Shown piece by piece: positions 48,380 through 58,546 of a DNA stretch of 64,000 nt (positions within the stretch are counted from its first letter, which is position 1; each line of letters starts with the position of its first letter). The stretch spans positions 5,038,887-5,102,886 of the forward strand of contig OZ024788.1 of NCBI GenBank assembly GCA_964017065.1, given 5' to 3'. The notes under the pieces are model-generated. The model ran no database searches. It was not told the DNA's origin and saw only the letters and a program-made list of their open reading frames with translations. The position numbers and the translations under genes were made by a program. The stretch is from Haliclona indistincta. Taxonomy: Eukaryota; Porifera; Demospongiae; Haplosclerida; Chalinidae.

Positions 48380-50272
48380 TATCATTGCCGATCGGCAATG
48401 ATATGTAGGGATGACCTCGAACTAAGATGGCGGCTACTCATGTGTGAAAATGAGTTTTCGCACATATCTCTACTGCTATACATTTCTACTGCATTTTCAC
48501 TATCTCTAAGGGAATCTGAAGTGCGAGCGCTTGTAGGAAGTCTATGAAAGTCGCCGGGACTGCTTGCTTGTCGACGAAAATCAAGATGGCGACTCTCAGG
48601 GAGGGCGTTGCAGATCTTCGCTGTTGTAGCGTTTCTCGAGATTCCAGACGTCTAGGAGTGATCAGGCGATTGTTCTAAGCATGGAAATACCTTTGGCGAA
48701 GCGGGCAGACGTTTCTAAAGTGGTAAACAGAAATCGCCGCCCACGCGAATTGTTCATCTTCTTCTTCTTCTTTCTTCTTTCTTCTTTCTTTCTTTCTTCT
48801 TTCAGTAAGCCTAGCGCTGTCCTGAGTGAACGAATCACTACCAAACCTTCATAATTGCACGTGTACATATCTGGAATAGTGCACTTACTTCTTAGATAGG
48901 CATTAAACACTACCAGAAGCGAGTAATCCTTGAAAAACATGGGTTTTAGGCCGTTTTGGACTGAAGACGCCATTAAATAATTAACCCTCTTGTCGCTACT
49001 TATCATTGACTCCGCCCACATCAGTTTTGCAGCTAGCATTCTCGATCGATACTGCGTTTTGTCTCTGGTCTGGACGCTTCAGCGCGCAAGCCAGAGGTAT
49101 GAAATTTGTCTAGAGCTGTACTATACCCTAAGTAACACTGATCTGTTCGTTAAAGCTTCAGATGTCGGGTTAAAACTGACATGCTTAGACGTGAACAAGT
49201 CGGAACAAGTAGTAGGCCTCGTAGTAGGCTTACCAGCAAGATTCTACGCACAGAAAGGTTCCTATACACCACGCAGCGTAAGGACTAGAAGCTACTGTGA
49301 GTGTGATATTGGCATCAACAAGATTCTACTAGGCGTGGTCCGACTATTTAGGCTTTGCAGCATCATGATCGAGTTGTCAGTCCGTCTTCTTCATCCATTA
49401 CAGTACTAACAAGTATACCTGGACTTGATATTTTGCTGTCTGCGTCCTCAACCTCTTTAACTATTTTAAACCTCTCATTGAATGATTGGTAATATTAAAC
49501 GATTATTTTAAACCACACTCATTACTCTCAAGGCCTGTGCACGTTCACATCTGCATGCTATATAGACTAGTAACTGCTGCTCACAGAGTTGTCAAAATGA
49601 AATAACATGTAACATAGAATAAGTTCAAACTGATAGTGATCAAAAAAGTAACAGGAACAAGTAAAGTAAAAAATCTTTAATAAAAAAACTGAAAAGTGTA
49701 GGGATGACTCTTAAAAAAGGAAAGGAACAAGATGGGATGATGCTTGCAAAAGTAAAGGAACAAGATGGAATAATGCTTGCAAATGTAAAAGTCCCAAGTA
49801 TCCCTACATCAGCGGCTTGAAGGAGGACGCAGTCCGATGGAGTAATTGACGGTTGTAAATAACTAGAGGTATCTGTGTTTAGGAGGACGCAGTCCGATGA
49901 AGTAATTGACTGTTGTAAATAACTAGAGGTATCTGTGTTTGGAGGACGCAGTCCGATGAAGTACTTGACGGTTGTAAATAACTAGAGGTATCTGTGTTTA
50001 GTAGGACGCAGTCCGATGAAGTAGTTGACAGTTGTAAATATGCTGCAGGTAGCTGTGTTTGGAGGACGCAGTCCGATGAAGTAATTGACGGTTGTAAAGG
50101 TATAGGACAGCAAGCCGCTGATGTAGGGATACTTGGGACTTTTACATTTGCAAGCATTATTCCATCTTGTTCCTTTACTTTTGCAAGCATCATCCCATCT
50201 TGTTCCTTTCCTTTTTTAAGAGTCATCCCTACACTTTTCAGTTTTTTTATTAAAGATTTTTTACTTTACTTT
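48380..50272. mobile_element. Element R copy 2, inserted in the last MATH linker of T4
   Basis: The same element as 7529-9332: 24-bp palindrome at 48380-48403, pyrimidine tract at about 48750-48803, foldback arms at 49661-49820 and 50110-50272, and about five minisatellite units (49822-50104). T4 coding sequence lies directly on both sides, which defines the ends to within a few bases. Confidence 0.75.
49822..50104. repeat. 60-bp minisatellite, about 4.8 units
   Basis: Units begin GGAGGACGCAGTCCGATGAA. Copy 1 of element R has only about 2.7 units. Confidence 0.8.
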
Positions 50273-50671
50273 TTATACACCAGTCTACCATTCTATTCAT
50301 ATCCAAATGGGTACAAACTAGTCCTTGGAGTGTTTTCCAATGGTTTCGATAATGATAACGGCACTCACATAACAATCTTTGTTTTTCTAATGAGAGGAAA
50401 TTGTGCTGATAATCTTCAATGGCCTTTGAAGGGTAAAATTGTGGTTGAACTCTTAAATTGGAGAGAGGACAATCATCATTTTCGTGGGGACACACTGCAT
50501 TTCAACAACACTTTGGCAAATGAGGAAGATTATGCTGCCATTTCACTAGCTCGCTTCATCTCTCACTCTTCTCTTCTCTACAATCCTGACACAAACACAG
50601 AGTATCTTCAAGATGATTGCTTACGTGTGAAAGTAGCTATTGTAGCCATCTTCAACAACCTTTCAGTTTAA

Positions 50672-51915
50672 AGAACCTCTTTTACTATGCTGATATTAAT
50701 TTCACACTATAAGTATGTTTTGTCACAGACTTACTCAAACCTGACCTTCTAAGTATTTCTTTCTTCTTGTCATTATATTTTTTGTCAAAGTATGACTTCT
50801 AATCATTCTGAACACTGTGAATTATATTCATAGATGCCTTGTCTAATTCTTCCACAATTATTGTTTTTATGCTACATACGCTGACCATGATAGTGTTGTT
50901 TGTACCATCTCTAGTAAACCGATTTCTCTTACTATGTGTAGTATACATTAATTTTAACCTTTTTGTTATGAAATGTACAGCAATGATCTCCATTAATTTT
51001 GTTTTCAATATTTCATTTATGTTCTAATTGTCAATTTCCTGTATAACCTTTTTACATTGTCATGTTTATACTTAATATTAATTTTGCACGTGAAATGAGT
51101 ATATCTTTGGCGGGCCAGATTGACCAGATGCGTAGTGCATGAGTTATTTCCTAAGACAGTGCTAAGATGAGTCTAATTCAATTCTACCTATCCACTGTTC
51201 ATACGGATACACCAATCAGCATTCACTATCACCTACCTCATGATAGAGAACAAGTATGAAGTATACAGCTCCAGACCTGTAGAAGAGAAATGCATTTGTC
51301 TTTCGATTTCTTACAAAAAAAACATAGCTATTGCAAGACTTGAATGAAGTACATGCATGACGTTGATTTGATAGACTAAGTTCGTAGTAATAATAATTAT
51401 GCTGAATAATTCATTACACTGAATGAACACCAATAAAAATTGATTGAGGCAAAAAGTGTGACTTAAAATAATTATTTTGCTACCTTACATTACGTCACCA
51501 CATCTCAAGCTATTGTTACAACACCCACAGTCATTGTTGCATAAAGCAGTATAATTCCAAGGACATAACAGGTGGTTTGAGAAGATACTAGTAGTAGTCT
51601 CTATGACAACTCTATAGTAGGGCGTTGCTAATTTTTTATCCTATAGTTTCTGCAATAGGTATCATGGTTATAAAAATTTGTGAATCCTGCCTTGTCACAT
51701 TATTTCACAGGAAATGTCTGATAGTATTTGTCTACAGACTAAGGTATTTTGTCTATATCAGATATCGTGCATGTATACAAACTTTGCTAGAGAGCTACGT
51801 AGATGTTTAATGAGCTTGAAGCAATAGTCCAACCGTCTAAACACCTTCACTAATAAGTTTATAGTTTGCTTGAGTGTCTCCTTCCTAAAAAGTCTTCCCT
51901 CTCTGCGATGATCAG
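50672..51915. other. T4-V3 spacer
   Basis: Matches the T1-V1 and T3-V2 spacers with small indels and no element R. No gene is seen. Confidence 0.5.
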
Positions 51916-51924
51916 TATATAAAG
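51916..51924 (+). promoter_or_regulatory. TATA box of V3
   Basis: TATATAAAG lies about 53 bp before the V3 start, conserved with V1 and V2. Confidence 0.6.
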
Positions 51925-51976
51925 CATAAGGCAACACCACAAGGTACGAGCAAAATTGTCAAGTGCACTTTACAAG

Positions 51977-54900
51977 ATGTCCCCAGCACTGAAAGTGTTG
52001 TTAGTGGGCCTCATTGTGGCTTGCAGCTCAGGCAGTTTAGCCCAAGACATTCCAAGTCATCTTTACCAACCAATTGGATCATGCGAGGTTAAGCAAAATT
52101 AGCCCTGACATTGCAAGTCAAATTGTATTACTCTTTTCCAGGTGAACCAAGTCTGTCTTTACAAGTATACCTCTGAACAGCAGCAGTTTGGAACTAAGCA
52201 AGAGCAGGCAATCACTGTTCAAGCTACAGTTGAAACTCTGTGCAATTCAGGTGAGCTGCATTACGCTGCTTGATTTTTGCATGTGTATGTGTTATGTGCA
52301 TACAATGGATCGGGACAATCCATGGATTGCGCTATGCGCGGGCAATCCCTGGCATGGTGGATTGCACAGCACTTGCGCGATCCATGGATTGCGCAACCAG
52401 CACACATGTGTCAACCGTTCGTGCAAAAGAAGACAGGGAGCAAGGTAATCAGTCGCGAGAGAAAGGAAATCGTTGCTTACCTTTCGGCTGGCGAAGACAA
52501 AGGCGAGCAAGTTCTGGATGAAGTCTCGTGGATTTCGCTTATTAGACTAGATCTATACCCATGATGTCAGTGCAGCTCTTGGACTGAGGAAGTTTACCAC
52601 CCAAGAAAACGGTATACATATTTACTAGCTAGAATCAGTACTATGGGCAATCAAGTTGAACAGCATTGCTGCCGGAGGTGCTTCAGTGGCGAACGTCAGT
52701 GGTTTCGTTGCCAGAGTCCGCCGCTTCTCGCGAGCGTCCATACTTTGAGTCCCTCGTTTGCGCGATCCATCGATCAAGTTGAGCAGACTGCCGGGCAGCG
52801 CAATCCATGGATTGTCCCGATCCATAGTTTGCGAACAACATATGCATTTTTAATCATCGTGTTATTCAGTTGGAATATACAATGACAGTGAAGCTACTGA
52901 ATATTGTATGGAAATCAGACAAGTCACTTTCTCAGGACCCATCTTCGGCAGTGACCAAGAGAAGAAGTATGTGACAGTAGCTATATACTTGCCCTTAAAA
53001 TCCGTCATGCATGTTCTGTTGTTACCTACACTGTGTATTCTACTTTTAGAGACTTGGAAGATTTCGCAGAACAAAATCTTGCTGGGTGGTTCTGCTTTGT
53101 GCAGACAGCTGAGGGAAAAGTTTCATCTGTCTATCATGAGAGCACCGAAAACTCAGAAGCAGTCAATTTGAAGAAGTCCATCGTGGCAGCTTTCCAGGCT
53201 AACTTCAAAGGAACTGAAGAGGAGGAGGAAGTTGATCCTCAATCGAAACATATCTCTCACTACAGGTAAATAATTCCACCAATACTGCACAATCTATTTT
53301 TATAATTGTAGTTATGAAGAGCCTGAGGAAGATGGAGCATGGAAAATGCATCGTTCGATCAGTAGCAAAGATGTTGAGGAATTTTCTGGCGATACCAAAA
53401 CTAGTGACGTAGAACTCTCTAAAGAAGAGGATGTCGAGTATCGCTCAGGCTCCCTCTATTCATCCTCTGGTGCTACTTCTGTCGAGATTGTGAACTACCA
53501 ACGAGAAGAATCCGACAATCTGACAGATTATGAAACCTTTGAAGTGAACGCTCACTATCGATTGGACCGAGTGCATTGCTACTCACTCTCAAATGAAGAG
53601 TTGCCTCAAAGAAAGAGAAGAAGTGCTGATGCTACTAATGTAGTTGCGAGCACATTAAGCGCTACAATCGACAAACGTAAGTACATGTAACTTTTAAGTC
53701 ACTTAATACTGTTTACTGAGGATTTGTGGTTTTTTTGCAGGATCTACTTCTAAGGAAGAATTGCATGTTCTAAAGCAGCAACTACCAACCACTTTGCAAA
53801 TGCTCAGGAAGATTCACCAGGAGCCTAAAAATATCAAACTAGGTTAGTTGCTCTATAAACTCCGAAACACCTTCTATTGCTTTGTCTACAGCTAGCAAGC
53901 TACAACAGCTGTTGCATCTAGAGGCAGAGCATGGAGCACTGCCTGGAACCTCTCCAGCCTTAGCAGATGTCATCAACTACCTTGAGCAGGTGAAAAATTA
54001 TATCCTTTCACTTTGAGAACATGGTGATCATTGTTTACATGCAGCTCGAACAGTCTGCTGAAAATGATGAGATAAAGCAAACTATCCACTCACTGCTTGC
54101 TTACGAAGGATCAAAAACAGCTCAAATGGTAAGTATCGAATTGTTTTGGTGTTAAATAATACTAAAACTAGAGACGAACATCAAATTTTATTATGAGCAA
54201 AATTAATAAAATTAATGCAACAATTATTTGGTTCAGTTGTAAAATTTAATACTAACAGGAAGTGCTTGAGTCAAAACAATACTATTTCACTACCTACGCA
54301 ATTGAGTATGTAATCCAATTATTGAGTACTTGTATTTATTCTCTCAGACACTCCTCAATGCCTTGCTTCATGGAAGCGAACAAGAGCAAGAAAGCGTCAT
54401 TACACACATTGCCTTTACTCAAAATGCCCATGTTGACTTTGTCAAGCAGCTTGAAGCTCTACTGAAGAAGGACACTGCCAAAGATGATGCTCTCATTCTT
54501 GCCTATGGTGCTTTAGCTGGTGCAGCCTCTAGCAGTGTGCAGCATCGAGTTATGCTCTTCATAAAGCGAAGACTAGTACAGCAAATGTCACTGAATGACA
54601 CCTCAACTACCATTCACCTGCTACATGCTCTTGGGAACACTGGTTCAAAGAGCATCAGTGATTTACTTTTTGACTATTTTAGCCACAGCACTTCAGATGA
54701 CGTCAAGCTGGCTGCTCTAGGAGCAACACGGATGATCACAACACATAAGCCCGTTCAAGATGCCTTCATTGTCATACTCGAATCTGATCCAGAAGAGCAC
54801 TTTGTTGAAGAAATTGCTTAAACCTTACTAATCGGGGAAGAGCACAACCAATTCCTTGGAAAGCGTGTCAACCAGAATAATGATCTACTCAATAGGTTGG

Positions 54901-56055
54901 TGACCTCCAGTTTGAGCTTCAAGAACAATACCGATCTACATCAGCTTATACAGCACTATCTTGAAGTAGTGAACACTGCTGAGTCACGAAAGCTAGGACA
55001 ATTTTTGGAAGAGAAGACAGGCTCCGGAAAGAGAGTGAGACGTGCTACCACAGACTGGGATGCTTCTAGCTCACTGTACAATCTAGTTGCCTCACACTCT
55101 GCGAGACGAAATGATGTCAGAACGTACCCAAGACATAGAGCTTATTTATGGGGCAAGAAAATTGGTACTTCGAAGATAAATGTTCAATTGGCTGCTGGTG
55201 TTTTTGCTGGAGGTTCGGTATATCGAGCAAAGGCATTTGGAAGAGCAATCGCAAGGGGAACTGCATTTGGAAAGAGTAAAACATTTGCAGAAGCTGTGGC
55301 AGAGGCGACACATAGGAACAACGTAGTTACTGTAAGACTATACGCCAAGATTGGAGGCAAAGTTTTGATCAACTATCGCAAAAGTAGATCTACTTGCCTC
55401 TCCTATAGCCGCAAATTGCACAGCTCTCGATTCACCATTATAAACTTCAAGTACAAGATCTTCATCTATGTAGCCTCTATAACCTTCACTGTGAAACTTG
55501 ATGCTTACCTCGACGTCTCCATCAGTGGAAAAATCTGCTTGGGTGCATCCTCCTGCAAAGGTTTAGCAAATGGTAGAATAGCCCTGACACCTGGTGTTCG
55601 AGTTGTACCATCTGGCTCAGCATCACTCTCAGTTTTGGTGAGTATTGAAAATTTTATAAGCTTAGATGACTATTTTGATATTTTTCACACAGTCTGTGAC
55701 CAAAATAGGAATTACTATCTCTGGTACATTCAGCTACCAACTCGAGCCATCTGCAACACTTCGAGCATGTCGCAGGTACAAGTTCCAAGCTTGTGGAGAG
55801 CTTCACCACGTTTTCCCTGCTAACCATGTTGATCTGTACGCCTGGTATCAGACTCGAACAATAAAGAAGTGCAAAGTGGGATGGGTGGTAAGTCACATGC
55901 AGATCATTAATAAGCAAAGTTGGTCATTGTTATTTCTATTACAGAAAATTCCATGTGGATTCAAGTGGGGCTCAAGGAAGCGCTGCTGCATTTCCAAGAA
56001 ATGGAATCTCTCTAAAATAAAGCGCTCCAGAATTTTTAGGCGTTGCTATGGTTGA
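51977..56055 (+). pseudogene. V3: full-length vitellogenin/lipoprotein-N-like gene with one nonsense codon
   Basis: Eleven exons: 51977-52087, 52142-52250, 52870-52966, 53050-53265, 53312-53676, 53741-53842, 53892-53989, 54045-54128, 54348-55637, 55693-55887 and 55945-56055. The signal peptide is MSPALKVLLVGLIVACSSG. A beta-barrel half, a furin-like RKRR, the helical part of the lipoprotein N-terminal domain (LLHALGNTGSKSISDLLFDY), a second furin-like site (RVRR) and a beta-rich, Cys-containing C-terminal part follow. Codon 54819-54821 is TAA where V4 has AAA, and the frame is open again up to the splice donor. Either this is a very young pseudogene, or the stop is polymorphic or a sequencing error. 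Intron 2 carries a TIR element. Confidence 0.75.
52305..52825. mobile_element. TIR element (521 bp) in V3 intron 2
   Basis: Ends are inverted copies of about 28 bp, ATGGATCGGGACAATCCATG then GATTGCGC. Further CCATGGATTGCGC copies lie inside. V1 and V2 lack it at the same intron. Small frames inside show no recognisable product. Confidence 0.7.
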
Positions 56056-57623
56056 GATACCCGATCCAAGACCTGCTGACCTTATGCTAAAGAAACTTTG
56101 TTGAATATTTTTTCTTTTTTAATTTTATCGTTTCCCAAAACTTGCTGTAACTTCACTTCATCGAGCTTCATAATGTATGTGTATGTTTGCATAAATAGAA
56201 TTCCCAGTTATGTTAAATATTATGCTGATAAGTCAAAATATTCATTGCATGTCAACTGATGCAGTGTGAAGAAATGGGAAAACCTAAAGCTAAGCAAACT
56301 AGCTACGGTCATCATAATAACCTTAGCTAATTGATGCAGTTGGTTGGTAAATTTCTCTCTTAAATTATTTTTAATCACATACTCTGCTTTGAGAGAGAGA
56401 AAGAGAGAGAAAAGATTGCAAAATTTCATTTAAATTTAGCTGAGATACCAAGTGGAAGTCTGCAATTAACTTCATCACCACTAAGGTTCAATGAACCCAT
56501 GGTATATGGCACATCATTGGGACATTTAACAAAAAGTCCCTTAATGGATCTAAATCTAGATCGTTTTACAGCAAATAGAAATTCACAATGTTAGAGACTA
56601 ATAATTGAAGTCAATTCTGAGGTGGACTTGTTTATCTCGGGTCTACAAATGTGATCTTGAGCAGGACACCAGCAAATGACAGAGACCAAAATAATGTTTG
56701 TTATTTAACAGAAAACTGAGTTGCTAACTTCTTAAGCTACATTAGAACTAATAGTGATGTTCACCCGGCCTACCATTTTAATGTTTTGATCAACTTATTG
56801 TACAGTTAAAGGTTAAAATGAATGAAGAAGTTGATTTACATTGTCGGCATTGGTTTGCTACAGTTGGTTAATGGAAATTTCAATTAAACAGTTTATAACC
56901 ACATGTTTCTCCTCTCTTATGTTTCACTCCTTATTATAGTTGAACTAAGTTCAGTTCAGCTTGAGCAGTTGGATAGCCTGGTTCTTTGTGCATTCGGAAG
57001 CAGTACTATGATGGGTATAGCTATCTTAGTCTTGGAGTACTGCGAGCACAAACATGGCCAGATTTTTGTACAGTTAATTTTTGTCAAAAATAAACGACGT
57101 AGACAAAGACTACTTAAAGTTCAGGCAAACGCGGAGTGCCTGCGCTAATGTCCAAAAATTGCTTAATCCTGTACATGGGGTATTTCTCTGACTACACTAA
57201 CTACTCTGCTAACAGAATGTTTCAAGAATTATGTGATTCAAATACAATGATAAACTCTGCTGAAATGAAAGATTTGACAAACTCTCAGCGTGTCATGCAC
57301 AGTGTGGAGTTAGCTCCTTAGTTTTGGTTTGCAGAAGGAGCTTAGCAGCTATAGCCAACCTGTTTGCTATTGAATTAAACTGCACTACCAGAAGACAAAA
57401 AGTGCTAACCAACAAGGTGTCACGTGACCGTGCATGAACACGTGCGTAGGTAGCCATTGCTCTAGGTTTCGATAGGCTTTGTTTGTCTTGAGATGTCTAC
57501 GCACCCTCGGAGCTGTCCTGCAGTTTAGATGAAATCTACAAGTACCTAGGTGATCAACTATGGGCGCTTTAGGAAAGCATTTTGGCAACATCCACGAGTC
57601 GTGCACATTACAAGCCATTATCG

Positions 57624-57785
57624 AGCTTAGGCCTAGCCTAAGCTAGGCCTAAGCTAGAAGAAGCTAGAAGGAGCTAGAAGGAGCTAGAAGGAGCTAGAAG
57701 AAGCTAGAAGGAGCTAGAAGGAGCTAGAAGAAGCTAGAAGGAGCTAGAAGGAGCTTAGGCCTAGCCTAGCTTAGGCCTAGCCTAT
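57624..57785. repeat. GAGCTAGAAG decamer array with palindromic borders
   Basis: About ten head-to-tail copies of (G/A)AGCTAGAAG (57651-57755) are flanked on both sides by near-palindromic AGCTTAGGCCTAGCCTA blocks. Confidence 0.8.
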
Positions 57786-57929
57786 TCATACCATATTCAT
57801 ACCATAACCGATCGCTGATCTCAGTAGCTTGATAGACAGAATAAGCGAATGAGTGAATGAATGACAGAGCAAGTACTACTGAGGTAACCCTCGCGCATGC
57901 GCCCAGAGTTAATATCTTACTGTTACTAT

Positions 57930-58090
57930 TATTAGTGGGTACTAATTTTAGCGAATTTAACGATGAAATCATATTCGCTAAAAATAGTACACGCTAAATT
58001 GTATTGCAGAGATTTTATGGAAACACTAAAATTAGTACTCGCCAATTCAAAGATTTTGTAAAACCGCTAAATTTTGCACCCGCCAATAAT
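57930..58090. mobile_element. Short inverted-repeat MITE
   Basis: ATTAGTGGGTACTAATTTTA at the left and an imperfect inverted copy, TTTTGCACCCGCCAATAAT, at the right, with repeated GCTAAA motifs between. It is an imperfect, decayed element. Confidence 0.45.
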
Positions 58091-58490
58091 AGTGACCTTA
58101 AGGTAAGAATTTAAGATAGCCATGCATAGTTACAGCAGCAAATTAAAGCAGTGACAGTGATGAAGTATGAAATTATCTGGAAAGCAGAGAGTTACATCTC
58201 ATTGCATCACTACTATGTTGAAGTGGGGTTTCCGTGTTTGCATAGTGCTAGAAACGTTCCCAGCATTGAGCATATAGTTGGTTAGATTGCTACATGCACA
58301 GGTGCAAAGTATATTAAGCAGTTGTATGTCTTTGTGTTGAGTGGTGTTATTGTTTTTCATGTTCACAACATGTGTGGTTACAATCTGTCATCAAAACAGA
58401 ATTCCCATTAGTATTTTGGTGAGCTTCACTAGAGTACCTCTACACTCTAAAAACAAGTGGTTTTGAATTCTGGGCTTCTTTCAATATTGT

Positions 58491-58498
58491 TATAAAAG
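58491..58498 (+). promoter_or_regulatory. TATA box of V4
   Basis: TATAAAAG lies about 50 bp before the V4 start. The same box and flanks occur before V5. Confidence 0.6.
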
Positions 58499-58546
58499 CC
58501 ACAGCTAACCACTGCTGTATAGAGCACACATGTGCCTGCAGAGAAC

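Larger units (their letters stand above)
41247..50671 (+). pseudogene. T4: CARD-RING-TRAF-MATH gene body, split by insertions
   Basis: Exon 1 resumes at 41247 and ends at 41464. Exons 41516-41584, 41641-41929, 42041-42444 and 45510-48379 follow, and the last MATH piece is at 50273-50671. Besides the Ginger insertion, exon 1 has 2 extra bases near 41285-41290 (309 nt in total against 307 in T2), so it is frameshifted even without the transposon. Exon 5 has an intact RING, TRAF fingers and four MATH repeats. Element R then breaks the linker after QFNN, and the fifth MATH (YTSLPFYSYPNGYKL... AIFNNLSV) is open on the far side. The head resembles T2 while the 3' end resembles T1 and T3, so T4 is a chimera. 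The exon 5 part (45512 onward) could still yield a RING-TRAF-4xMATH protein from its own ATG. Confidence 0.8.
56056..58490. other. V3-V4 intergenic region
   Basis: No supported gene. It contains a GA-rich tract (56390-56416), the 10-bp repeat array (57651-57755) and a short inverted-repeat element (about 57930-58090). The last 250 bases match the V5 upstream region (62905-63120). Confidence 0.5.

Noticed and set aside
48380..48547. C-terminal extension of the T4 RING-MATH reading frame
   Set aside because: The codons after QFNN belong to element R, as shown by the same sequence at 7529. They are not a true protein tail.
54260..54306. Possible extra exon between V3 exons 8 and 9
   Set aside because: It has AG and GT borders but is 47 nt, would shift the frame, and V4 splices exon 8 directly to exon 9.
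56903..57321. Two short open frames between V3 and V4
   Set aside because: No homology, no splice pattern and no second copy; likely chance.
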